This document shows, one piece after another, positions 1-5,896 of a stretch of DNA of 5,896 bases. The DNA is taken from the NCBI GenBank assembly GCA_002255315.1, contig NCBD01000091.1:1-5896 (forward strand), in the 5' to 3' direction. The DNA comes from Actinobacteria bacterium 21-64-8. GTDB taxonomy: Bacteria > Actinomycetota > Acidimicrobiia > Acidimicrobiales > RAAP-2. The notes beneath the pieces were generated by a model. It was not told the DNA's origin, did no database searches, and saw only the letters and a program-made list of their open reading frames with translations. Within the stretch, counting starts at the first letter, position 1; each line of letters begins with the position of its first letter. The translations under genes were made by a program, and so were the position numbers.

Positions 1-241
1 GGTCGCGCCGAGCGGCACTGGGCCCCCGGCGTGGGGCACCAGCCCTGGACTCTCCGGCGCGTTCGTAGGGGCGTGCGCCACCCGTGCGGGCTTTGGGCGT
101 GGCACCACTCGAGGGTCGATCGGCCCGCCCCTCACCACGCGGTGATCCGCCGCGAGAGCCCTTGGGGCCAGCACCTTTGTCGTACGAGCGCGGTCCGCGC
201 CCCTCGTTGGAACGGCGAGGACGAGGAGTTGGGGAAGGCAC
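1..241 (-). CDS. Possible N-terminus of an Arg/Gly/Pro-rich protein (3' end outside window)
   Basis: After the livM stop and a second in-frame TAA at 253-251, GTG 241 opens a frame that runs 80 codons to the window edge without a stop. The product is highly basic and low in complexity, rich in Arg, Gly, Pro, Ser and Ala. It has two loosely similar units, RGPRSYDKGAGPKGSRGG (15-32) and ARPYERAGESRAGAPRRG (56-73). Disordered extensions of this kind occur at the N-termini of bacterial RNA-binding or RNA-modifying proteins, such as 23S rRNA 2'-O-methyltransferases and pseudouridine synthases. No domain is visible, so no function is assigned. There is no good ribosome binding site, and another minus frame is also open here, so this may be chance in GC-rich DNA. 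It is the more protein-like of the frames, and it matches the operon direction. Confidence 0.35.
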   Translation of the reverse strand, partial: MPSPTPRPRRSNEGRGPRSYDKGAGPKGSRGGSPRGEGRADRPSSGATPKARTGGARPYERAGESRAGAPRRGPSAARRD

Positions 242-274
242 CGAGGCAGTTTAGTCGTCGGCCCCGATCGCGAC

Positions 275-1300
275 TTAGTCTCTGGGTGCTTTGGGCTCTT
301 TCACGCGATAGCCCACGGGTAGCAACTCCACGTGGAAGCGGTCACGAATGGCGCCCCAGAGACCTCGGGGTTGCCAGATAGCCACGGCCACGGCGAGTGA
401 ACCAAAGATAATGAGGTACCACGCTCCCCAGTTTTGAAGCGCCTGTTGAAGGGTGAAGAAGATCACCGAGCCAAGAATGGGGCCTTCAATCGTGCCGAGT
501 CCACCAATCATGGACGCGAAGAGCATCTCGGCGGCGAACTGCAACTGAAACTCGTTCCCGGGCTGGACGAAAGGTTGACTGACCGCCAATACGGCACCGG
601 CGACCCCACAGCCAATCGCCGCCACCACGTAAATCATGCGCCGCGTCGTCGTGACTTTGGCTCCGGCGCTTCGGGCCGCGACTTCGTTGTCGCGCATTGA
701 GGACAACAACAACCCCACGCGACTACGCAAAATGAGGTACGTCCCCACCAGAACCACGAGTGCGCCGAACCACGTCGCGAGGTACACGTCGTGATTTAAC
801 GCAGTCGGCGAGAGTGCGAGCAGTCCCGGCATGTACTTTCCGGTACCCCCGCCCAAGTACGCAACTGACAACACCAGCAACATGGCGCTGTCAGCAACGA
901 CCCAGGTCGCCACCGCGAAGTAGCCGCCACGAAGTCGCAGCAACAAGAAGGTGACGGGAATCGCGATGACGCCACAAATCAGCGCCGCGAAAGGAATCGC
1001 CACGAAGGGATTCACTCCCTTTAGAGCTAAGTAGAGCGTGGCGTAGGCGCCCAGACCCACGAAGCCCTGCTGGCCAATCGAAATCATGCCGGCGTAACCG
1101 GCCAACAGATTCCACATCGTGGCCATGATCACCAAGATGAAGAAGTTCGAGAGAATTGAGACCCACGACGCCGCGAGGATCCAAGGCGCCAGGGTGAAGA
1201 AGATCGAAATCACCACAACGCCACCCAGCGAGAGCAAGGGCGAGAAGGTGCTGCGCTGGATACTGAGCGTCGAGTCGCGTGGCAACGTCACTTCACTCAC
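275..1300 (-). CDS. livM: ABC transporter permease LivM
   Basis: Second membrane permease of the importer, 341 residues from GTG 1300. After a short polar N-terminus (SEVTLPRDSTLSIQR) come hydrophobic segments near 22-42, 48-66, 76-94, 98-122, 128-150, 172-192, 222-242, 256-285 and 292-312. The stretch NLLAGYAGMISIGQQGFVG (64-82) is the classic LivM motif. SMRDNEVAARSAGAKV (201-216) is the cytoplasmic coupling loop, and MIGGLGTIEGPILG (264-277) is also conserved in the family. GTG 1300 forms a GTGA overlap with the livH stop and has a strong ribosome binding site. The frame is open 109 codons further upstream, but those residues are Arg-rich noise antisense to no domain and overlap livH. The stop TAA 277-275 is backed by a second in-frame TAA at 253-251. 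Assignment is strong. Confidence 0.94.
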   Translation of the reverse strand: MSEVTLPRDSTLSIQRSTFSPLLSLGGVVVISIFFTLAPWILAASWVSILSNFFILVIMATMWNLLAGYAGMISIGQQGFVGLGAYATLYLALKGVNPFVAIPFAALICGVIAIPVTFLLLRLRGGYFAVATWVVADSAMLLVLSVAYLGGGTGKYMPGLLALSPTALNHDVYLATWFGALVVLVGTYLILRSRVGLLLSSMRDNEVAARSAGAKVTTTRRMIYVVAAIGCGVAGAVLAVSQPFVQPGNEFQLQFAAEMLFASMIGGLGTIEGPILGSVIFFTLQQALQNWGAWYLIIFGSLAVAVAIWQPRGLWGAIRDRFHVELLPVGYRVKEPKAPRD

Positions 1301-2169
1301 GCCATGGCCTCCTTGCGACCGAAGAGTCCTTGAGGTCGGACCGCGAGAACGACCAAGAACAACAGATTCCCAAAGAGGATCTGATAAGCCGGGTTCACGT
1401 GCGCGCCGTACTGCTGGGCGATGCCCAAGGCGATACCCCCCACGAGCGTCCCCCACAAAGAACCAATGCCGCCGATAACGACCGCCTCGAACGCGAACAG
1501 GAGATTCGCACCTCCCGACGTGGGCGCGAACTGGGTCATCACGCCGTAGGAAATACCGGCGAGCGCCACGGTCGCGAAGGAGATCGCCGCGGCAATGCCA
1601 AAGACGTGTTTGTAGTTCGCGCCACATAGCTGTGCCGCTTCCCGGTCGTCCGACACCGCACGAATCACCCGACCGGTGTTGGTGCGCGAGAGGAAGAGTT
1701 GCAGCGCCCCGAGTACAACGACCGCGACGGCCAGAACCGTCAACGCGACGTAGGAGACGTAAGTCGATGAACTCAGTTGAAAAGACTTTGATACTAACGA
1801 TCCAATATTGACTGACTGGCCGTTGGCGGAGTAGATGGCAAGCAGGAGATTTTCAATGATGACCGATAGCCCAAAGGTCACGAGCAGGGTCGTAAAGGGA
1901 TCGCGGTCAATGCTCTTTTGCAAGAGAGTGCGTTGGAGCACGTAGCCCAAAAGTCCAAAGAGCGGCACCACGATCAGAAACGACCACACTTCGGGCACGT
2001 GCCACTTGGGAGCGAGAAAGACCGCGACATAGCCCGCGACGACCGCCATATCACCGTGGGCGAGATTGATCACCTTCATCACGCCAAACATCAGCGACAG
2101 ACCACAGGCGAAGAGGGCGTAGAACCCCCCGATCAGGACACCTTGCACGAGGATATTCACCCACGTCAT
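1297..2169 (-). CDS. livH: ABC transporter permease LivH
   Basis: Integral membrane permease, 290 residues, forming the translocation path with LivM in the cytoplasmic membrane. The N-terminal segment GGFYALFACGLSLMFGVMKV (14-33) followed by NLAHGDM is the hallmark of LivH. Hydrophobic stretches near 5-30, 40-54, 61-80, 92-113, 138-160, 188-210, 224-250 and 263-278 fit about eight membrane segments. The cytoplasmic loop RAVSDDREAAQLCGAN (170-185) is the coupling region that contacts the ATPases. The end PQGLFGRKE is typical. ATG 2169 overlaps the livF stop by 4 bases and has AAGGAG (plus-strand positions 2175-2180) 5 bases upstream. Its stop overlaps the livM start. No defects seen. Confidence 0.95.
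   Translation of the reverse strand: MTWVNILVQGVLIGGFYALFACGLSLMFGVMKVINLAHGDMAVVAGYVAVFLAPKWHVPEVWSFLIVVPLFGLLGYVLQRTLLQKSIDRDPFTTLLVTFGLSVIIENLLLAIYSANGQSVNIGSLVSKSFQLSSSTYVSYVALTVLAVAVVVLGALQLFLSRTNTGRVIRAVSDDREAAQLCGANYKHVFGIAAAISFATVALAGISYGVMTQFAPTSGGANLLFAFEAVVIGGIGSLWGTLVGGIALGIAQQYGAHVNPAYQILFGNLLFLVVLAVRPQGLFGRKEAMA
1308..1314 (-). promoter_or_regulatory. Ribosome binding site that fixes the livM start
   Basis: AAGGAGG on the minus strand, inside the livH 3' end, lies 7 bases before GTG 1300. It supports that GTG over the upstream alternatives of the same open frame, which extends to 1627 through livH coding sequence. Confidence 0.75.
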
Positions 2170-2918
2170 GAGGACTCCTTCGAGGACTCGGCGACCAAGT
2201 GCGAGCCAAAGTAGGCAATTTCAATTTGTTCGGGCGTGAGATCCTCGGGGGCACCTTCGAGCGTGGTGCGCCCCTCGAGCAGGCACAGCACGCGCGTGGC
2301 CACCCGTAGCCCCTGGGAGACGTCTTGCTCCACGAGCAATACCCCAATACCACTGGCGACAATCTGGGGCACAATTTCGTAGATTCGTTCGATCACAATG
2401 GGCGCAAGTCCCAGTGAGACTTCGTCCAGTAACAAGACCTTGGGATTGGCCACGAGCGCGCGGCCAATCGCGACGGCCTGCTGCTCACCACCGGAGAATT
2501 GTCGGACTTTGCTCTTTCGCCGATCTTTCATCCAGGGAAAGAGGTCGTAAATAGCGGTGACGTCAAAGACTCCCGGCGCCGCCTTATGGGCGCCCACGAG
2601 GAGATTCTCTTCGAGGGTCATCGATTGAAAGAGCCGTCGCCCCTCGGGTACCAGCGAAATTCCGCTCGTCACGCGCCGGTGTGCGGGATAGCGCGAAATA
2701 TCCGTTCCCTCAAAGGAGATCTCACCCGACGTCGCGTGGTTGAGTCCCGCAATTGTGCGCAGGAGCGTCGACTTTCCGGCGCCGTTGGCCCCGATGACCG
2801 ATAGCACCGCGCCGTGGTGCACGTCAAAACTCACCGCGTCAACGGCGAGCAGCTGGCCGTGGTGCACGGTGAGGTCTCGTACCGACAACAACGTACTTGA
2901 CGAAGGTGCACTGGCCAC
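2166..2918 (-). CDS. livF: ABC transporter ATP-binding protein LivF
   Basis: The second ATPase of the importer, 250 residues from GTG 2918. Motifs in this numbering are Walker A GANGAGKS (43-50), the LivF-typical VPEGRRLF segment (about 90-97), signature FSGGEQ (141-146) and Walker B KVLLLDE (160-166). The switch position holds Gln198 in LVEQDV instead of His, as is usual in LivF. The frame extends 32 codons further upstream to an ATG-type start at 3014, but that stretch only mirrors the livG C-terminus out of frame. GTG 2918 lies one base after the livG TAA and puts the ATPase fold (LLSVRDLTVHHG) ten residues in. No strong ribosome binding site precedes it, so translation probably depends on coupling to livG. 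Its TGA overlaps the livH ATG (ATGA). Assignment is strong; the start is likely. Confidence 0.93.
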   Translation of the reverse strand: MASAPSSSTLLSVRDLTVHHGQLLAVDAVSFDVHHGAVLSVIGANGAGKSTLLRTIAGLNHATSGEISFEGTDISRYPAHRRVTSGISLVPEGRRLFQSMTLEENLLVGAHKAAPGVFDVTAIYDLFPWMKDRRKSKVRQFSGGEQQAVAIGRALVANPKVLLLDEVSLGLAPIVIERIYEIVPQIVASGIGVLLVEQDVSQGLRVATRVLCLLEGRTTLEGAPEDLTPEQIEIAYFGSHLVAESSKESS

Positions 2919-2919
2919 G

Positions 2920-3660
2920 TTAAACCAGTGGCGCTTCGTTAATGATTCGTCCACCCAAATAGACCGCACGCACTTCCTCTGACGCGAGCACTTCATGGGG
3001 GTCACCGTCGGCAATCACGGTACCGTTCGCCAGACAGAGCAATCGAGTCACCGTCGAAAGCAAGGCGCGCACCACGTGCTCAATCCAGATAATCGAGATG
3101 CCGTCGTTTTGAAGTTGCTTGATAACGTCAGTCAGCTCGTGGACTTCGGGGTCCGTGAGACCCCCCGCAATTTCGTCGAGCAGCAACAAGCGCGGTCTGG
3201 TCGCGAGCGCACGAGCGAGCTCGAGGCGCTTTCGGTGCAACAGCGCCAACGAGCCCGCGGGGCGATTGGCCAGTTCGGCGAGGCCCGTGCGTTGCAGTGC
3301 GCTGTAGGCGAGGTCGTAGCTCTCCTCTCCGCGGGTGCGCGCTCCTTGTTGCGCGGCGAGCAAGGCATTCTCAAAGACGTTGAGGTGCTCGAAGGGCTGA
3401 GGAATCTGGTAGGTACGGCCAATGCCCATACGACAGCGCGTCGAAGCCTTCACGCCGTGGAGACTCTGATCAGCGAAAGAAAGTGCTCCCGCGTCGGGCT
3501 TGATGTCGCCCGAAATCAGTCCGAACATCGACGATTTGCCCGCGCCATTAGGCCCAATGACCCCGAGCGAGGTGCCCTGCTCCAACTGGAAGGAAACTCC
3601 ATCGGCGACGACCACTCGGCCAAAGCGTTTCGAGATTCCTTCCAGTTGCAGCAGCGCCAT
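2920..3660 (-). CDS. livG: ABC transporter ATP-binding protein LivG
   Basis: One of the two cytoplasmic ATPases that power the importer, 246 residues, the usual LivG size. Visible motifs are Walker A GPNGAGKS (36-43), Q-loop Gln85 in RTYQIPQPF, Walker B RLLLLDE (157-163) and switch His195 in WIEHVV. The C-terminal VYLGG tail is typical of Liv ATPases. The ABC signature, normally LSGGQ or LSYGQ, reads LALLH (138-142) ahead of RKRLELARAL. The surrounding helix is well conserved, so this looks like a natural substitution and not a sequencing error. ATG at 3660 is chosen because MALLQLEGISKRFG is a standard start for the domain, although the ribosome binding site is weak (AAAGA). It follows the binding-protein stop by 14 bases and ends one base before livF. 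Assignment is strong. Confidence 0.93.
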   Translation of the reverse strand: MALLQLEGISKRFGRVVVADGVSFQLEQGTSLGVIGPNGAGKSSMFGLISGDIKPDAGALSFADQSLHGVKASTRCRMGIGRTYQIPQPFEHLNVFENALLAAQQGARTRGEESYDLAYSALQRTGLAELANRPAGSLALLHRKRLELARALATRPRLLLLDEIAGGLTDPEVHELTDVIKQLQNDGISIIWIEHVVRALLSTVTRLLCLANGTVIADGDPHEVLASEEVRAVYLGGRIINEAPLV

Positions 3661-3674
3661 TTACGATCTTTGAA

Positions 3675-4970
3675 CTACTTATTCGTGGGCTCGAGCGCGG
3701 CTTGAATCGGGATGTGCTTGTTCAACGTGTTGTCGACGACCCACGGAGACCACGCATACTTCTTGCCACCGACCAAGGACTTCGAACCAGGCTTCCACTG
3801 AATGCCCACGGGCTTAATGGTGCCGATGCCCTTCGCGGGTCCTTGGGGATTCGAGAAGTTCAGCGGGCCGCACATACCGGTGTACTTAACGTGCTTCATC
3901 GCGTTCGCGACCGCGAGTCGGTCGTGAGGGTTCTTCACGTGCTTGAGCGCCTCGATGACGACCTCGAACAGCGAGTACGTCGAGCCCATGGACTGGACCC
4001 ACTGCTGACCGGTTTGGGCCTGGTAACCGGCCGCAAAGGCGCTGGCCTTGACGCCGTCGAGCGACGAGTGGTACGGCGCGTTCGGCGCGAACCAGCAGTC
4101 GGTCGCCACGTTGTTCGACAACTTACCCAGCGCGTAGACGTCGGCTGGAAAGAGCATGACCTTCGCGACGGTCGCTAACTTCGGGTTCCAGTTTTGTTGA
4201 CTGGCTTGCTTCCAGAACGTGTTGAAGTCTGGAGGTAGTGGCGCGTTGACGAAGAAGTCACAGGTCTTACCGTTGGCGCCCGTCTTAAACGTCTGAATCA
4301 TCGACGTGTAGTCAGTCGACAGGTCGGTGTACGCACCGCCGTCAACGAACGTCCACGCCGGGCCATTCGTCGCCGCCGAAATTGCGTTCAACGTCGGGGG
4401 CCACGCCGCGCGAAAGGCGTTGCCGTCGGCGTCGTTCGGGAACATTCCGGCGTAAACGTGGTTCGCGTTGGTCATTTTTTGGACTCGGTCCCACATCGGC
4501 AAGAAGCACTCGACGAACTCGGGCACGCCGAAGAAGAACATCGAGCAGTACTTAGGTGAGGTTCCTACCGCGTTGCCGTGCGCGCCAATGGAGTTGCTCG
4601 AATTGACGCCAGCCCACCACGCTTCCCACGGGCAGACCGTCGAAACGCACGGAATGCCCGCACCCTCGCAGACGGCGCTCACGGGAATCGTCGTTTCAGG
4701 TGCGGAACTTGTCACGATAATGTCGACGCCACTGCCTTGGATGAGTTGCTGGGTCACTTGACCCGCGATCGAGGGGTTGGACTGTGAGTCCTTCACGATG
4801 ATCTCAAAGGTGTATGTGGTCCCGCCAATCTTCATGCCCTTCTTAAAGAAGCTGGACTTCTTCACTTGGGCAATCACGTAGTTGTCCGGCGCGGCGAACT
4901 GTGCCAGCGCACCGGTCTTCGGCGTTACGTAACCAATCCGAGGCGCCGTCCAAATTCGACGCTCCCCCAA
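3675..4970 (-). CDS. Liv/HAAT-type ABC transporter substrate-binding protein (Peripla_BP_6-like)
   Basis: This is the ligand-capturing component of the importer encoded downstream. The body opens with RIGYVTPKTGALAQFA (residues 11-26), the usual first strand of type I binding proteins of the leucine-binding family. It continues with VKDSQSNP (59-66), the IIVTSSAPETTIPVS segment (84-98) and a C-terminal lobe to TAG at 3677-3675. At 431 codons it has the normal length for the mature domain. The only in-frame start is TTG 4970, since an in-frame TGA lies about ten codons upstream. TTG 4970 has no good ribosome binding site and no signal peptide or lipobox follows it. The better start, ATG 5023, is in another frame (see the leader entry). 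The protein has eight Cys (101, 108, 113, 142, 155, 237, 292, 367), which would suit an exported, disulfide-bonded protein. livG begins 14 bases later. The ligand is unknown; the oxygenase next door makes an aromatic acid possible. Family call is firm, start is not. Confidence 0.85.
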   Translation of the reverse strand: MGERRIWTAPRIGYVTPKTGALAQFAAPDNYVIAQVKKSSFFKKGMKIGGTTYTFEIIVKDSQSNPSIAGQVTQQLIQGSGVDIIVTSSAPETTIPVSAVCEGAGIPCVSTVCPWEAWWAGVNSSNSIGAHGNAVGTSPKYCSMFFFGVPEFVECFLPMWDRVQKMTNANHVYAGMFPNDADGNAFRAAWPPTLNAISAATNGPAWTFVDGGAYTDLSTDYTSMIQTFKTGANGKTCDFFVNAPLPPDFNTFWKQASQQNWNPKLATVAKVMLFPADVYALGKLSNNVATDCWFAPNAPYHSSLDGVKASAFAAGYQAQTGQQWVQSMGSTYSLFEVVIEALKHVKNPHDRLAVANAMKHVKYTGMCGPLNFSNPQGPAKGIGTIKPVGIQWKPGSKSLVGGKKYAWSPWVVDNTLNKHIPIQAALEPTNK

Positions 4971-5023
4971 CCTGGAATGCTTGGCTCGCCTGGCGCGTCA
5001 GACACGTTCTTTTCCGAACCCAT
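4925..5023 (-). other. 32-codon leader frame, probable displaced N-terminus of the binding protein
   Basis: ATG at 5023, with a strong ribosome binding site, opens a frame that begins MGSEKNVSDAPGEPSIPGWG and stops at TAA 4927-4925. It overlaps the downstream binding-protein frame by 46 bases. One extra base in the overlap would join the two; the run of five C on the plus strand at 4964-4968 is the obvious candidate. The fused protein would then start MGSEKN and run into RIGYVTPKTG. The leader is polar, with no hydrophobic stretch, so it is not a signal peptide. It could instead be a short separate leader peptide, but a sequencing error or a real frameshift is simpler. Confidence 0.45.
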
Positions 5024-5029
5024 AAAAGT

Positions 5030-5037
5030 CTCCCCCT
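5030..5037 (-). promoter_or_regulatory. Strong ribosome binding site for ATG 5023
   Basis: AGGGGGAG on the minus strand sits 6 bases before an ATG at 5023-5021. It is the best Shine-Dalgarno match upstream of the substrate-binding protein and marks where translation should begin. That ATG, however, is not in the frame of the binding-protein body, which is the main evidence for a frame break. Confidence 0.6.
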
Positions 5038-5045
5038 GGAAAGTA

Positions 5046-5088
5046 GTTGCATGTGTCTAGCACAACGCGACTCTCGCGTTGCATGCAA
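5046..5088. repeat. GTTGCATG direct repeat pair plus TTGCATGCAA palindrome
   Basis: GTTGCATG occurs at 5046-5053 and again at 5078-5085, exactly 32 bases apart (about three helical turns). The second copy runs into the perfect 10-base palindrome TTGCATGCAA at 5079-5088. Together with the dyad at 5063-5081, this fills most of the oxygenase-transporter gap with symmetric sequence. A regulator-binding region controlling the transporter operon is plausible. No convincing -35/-10 pair could be identified. Confidence 0.4.
5063..5081. promoter_or_regulatory. 19-base dyad, operator-like inverted repeat
   Basis: CAACGCGA and TCGCGTTG form perfect 8-base arms around a 3-base spacer, between the oxygenase stop and the binding-protein start. 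On the transcribed (minus) strand the hairpin is not followed by a T-tract, so it does not look like an intrinsic terminator. Size and symmetry fit a repressor operator or a processing hairpin. No regulator gene is visible, so the function is inferred only. Confidence 0.45.
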
Positions 5089-5114
5089 TTCCCCGCTTTT
5101 TCCCCAACCGAACT

Positions 5115-5896
5115 TTATTTTTTCTGTGCCTCGCGCGCGGCCTCTGCCTCTTCGAGGCCCATCAACATTCGACGGGCGCTCAGCCCCCCACGATCAATTT
5201 TGATACTGACTTCGGATATCTCCTGGCCAGCGCCAACGCGACGTTGCAGCACGTTCAGTGCGTCAACGTCTTCTTGGACGACGTTCATCTGCATCTTCTC
5301 AAGGAACGCGTCAACTTGCTCGTCACCAAGGGCGAAATCTCGAGCGAGTGCCCAAAAGTCCCAGACCGACGTTTCGGTCGAGGGCGTCAAGCCGTAAAAG
5401 ATCTTCATGTGACAAGCGTGCTCGTCGTTGCCGTCGGGTAGCGGGGGCTGGCCCGCGGGCGCCACGCGAGAGTTCAATTTGTAAAACGACGGCGCGAAGT
5501 ACTCAATGTCCTGCCAACGATCAATCGGGCCCTGGAGTCCCGTCGTGTTGGCGTAAAACGGTGGGCATTCGACGTTGCTCATGTGGCGATAGACGTTGAC
5601 GACTTTCGCATCCTCGTCGGATTCAACTTCGATCGGTGTCGTGGCGACTTCGGGGGTGCCAATAGAACCGCGGTGCAAAAACGTCTCGTGCGACAGGTCC
5701 AAGAGATTGTCAACCAAAAGGCCGAAGTTCGCCTCAATTTTCGCAACACCCGCGACGATCGACCACCTCTCGGTGTCGACGAGCCAGGGCGTATCGGGTA
5801 AACAGTCAACGTCCGGTTCGTCGCGACTCATCCAAATCCAGATCCACGCGCCTTGTTCGACGAGGGGGTAGGTACGCACCGCCAGCTTCGACGGAA
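5115..5896 (-). CDS. Rieske-type aromatic-ring oxygenase, VanA-like, C-terminal part (5' end outside window)
   Basis: This is the catalytic (C-terminal) part of a Rieske non-heme iron oxygenase alpha subunit of the vanillate O-demethylase / phenoxybenzoate dioxygenase type. Such enzymes use electrons from a reductase partner to hydroxylate or O-demethylate aromatic substrates in the cytoplasm. About 259 codons are visible, and the frame stays open to the window edge (PSKLA precedes VRTYPLVEQG), so the Val at 5879 is internal and not a start. VanA-type proteins are about 350 residues, so roughly the first 100, with the CxH/CxxH [2Fe-2S] domain, are missing. Counting from that Val, NLLDLSHETFLH gives the mononuclear iron motif: Asp61, His64 and His69 (DxxHxxxxH). 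Asp204 in VVQED is the likely third ligand. The edge strand WIWIWM is typical of the family. The C-terminus is Ala/Glu-rich and ends at TAA. The substrate cannot be told from sequence. The reductase is not in this window. Family assignment is firm; the VanA subgroup is likely. Confidence 0.9.
   Translation of the reverse strand, partial: PSKLAVRTYPLVEQGAWIWIWMSRDEPDVDCLPDTPWLVDTERWSIVAGVAKIEANFGLLVDNLLDLSHETFLHRGSIGTPEVATTPIEVESDEDAKVVNVYRHMSNVECPPFYANTTGLQGPIDRWQDIEYFAPSFYKLNSRVAPAGQPPLPDGNDEHACHMKIFYGLTPSTETSVWDFWALARDFALGDEQVDAFLEKMQMNVVQEDVDALNVLQRRVGAGQEISEVSIKIDRGGLSARRMLMGLEEAEAAREAQKK

Noticed and set aside
242..280. Terminator after livM
   Set aside because: Only a 4-base stem (TCGG/CCGA) is present and no T-run follows.
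31..381. 116-codon plus-strand open frame at the window start
   Set aside because: It overlaps the livM 3' end on the opposite strand, and its Arg/Trp/His/Pro-rich product looks like GC-rich noise. The minus-strand frame from 241 is the more protein-like reading.
1301..1627. Upstream extension of livM by 109 codons
   Set aside because: It overlaps livH coding sequence out of frame, is Arg/Gly-rich, and lacks the membrane character of a permease. GTG 1300 has a strong ribosome binding site and a GTGA overlap.
2919..3014. Upstream extension of livF by 32 codons
   Set aside because: It merely reads the livG C-terminus in another frame. GTG 2918 places the ATPase domain at its normal distance from the start.
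2995..3705. 236-codon plus-strand open frame opposite livG
   Set aside because: It lies wholly antisense to a well-conserved ATPase, has Arg/Gln/Glu-rich composition without a domain, and is the expected shadow of GC-biased codons.
3702..4178. 158-codon plus-strand open frame opposite the binding protein
   Set aside because: It is antisense to the conserved C-terminal lobe, very rich in Arg, Val and Leu, and has no recognisable motif.
5063..5081. Intrinsic terminator after the oxygenase gene
   Set aside because: The hairpin is strong, but on the transcribed strand it is followed by TGCTAGACAC and not by a T-tract.
4843..5088. 81-codon minus-strand frame across the binding-protein start
   Set aside because: It is the third frame of the same region, basic and Cys-containing, with no hydrophobic signal core. 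It does not restore a signal peptide for the binding protein.

Overview
The window carries a nearly complete branched-chain/hydrophobic amino-acid-type (HAAT, Liv-family) ABC importer operon, read entirely on the minus strand. It lies just downstream of the 3' part of a Rieske-type aromatic-ring oxygenase gene. The moderately high GC, frequent GTG starts, good Shine-Dalgarno sites and tight gene overlaps suggest a high-GC bacterium. An actinobacterium is a reasonable guess (the substrate-binding protein has a feel of Acidimicrobiia-like lineages), but nothing here fixes the taxonomy.

Layout in transcription order (high to low coordinates): (1) 5896-5115, the C-terminal catalytic domain of a VanA-like Rieske oxygenase, cut by the window edge. 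(2) 5114-5024, a 91-base gap holding a 19-base dyad, a 10-base palindrome and an 8-base direct repeat, ending in a strong ribosome binding site. (3) 5023-3675, a Peripla_BP_6-like substrate-binding protein whose start region is broken: the well-placed ATG opens a 32-codon frame that is out of register with the 431-codon body. (4) 3660-2920 livG and 2918-2166 livF, the two ATPases. (5) 2169-1297 livH and 1300-275 livM, the two permeases. (6) 241-1, a possible Arg/Gly/Pro-rich N-terminus of a further gene leaving the window.

The five transporter genes are packed with gaps of 14 and 1 bases and two 4-base overlaps, so they almost certainly form one transcript and one complex: binding protein, LivH/LivM transmembrane heterodimer and LivG/LivF ATPase heterodimer. 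The adjacent oxygenase hints that the imported substrate could be an aromatic acid or similar compound rather than leucine; this is inference from gene neighbourhood.

Points of interest are the frame break and missing signal peptide of the binding protein, a pair of ATPases whose departures from consensus fall into the same composite ATP site, and the operator-like repeats between the oxygenase and the transporter. I see no RNA genes, mobile elements, CRISPR arrays or clear intrinsic terminators. No wholly new system is evident.
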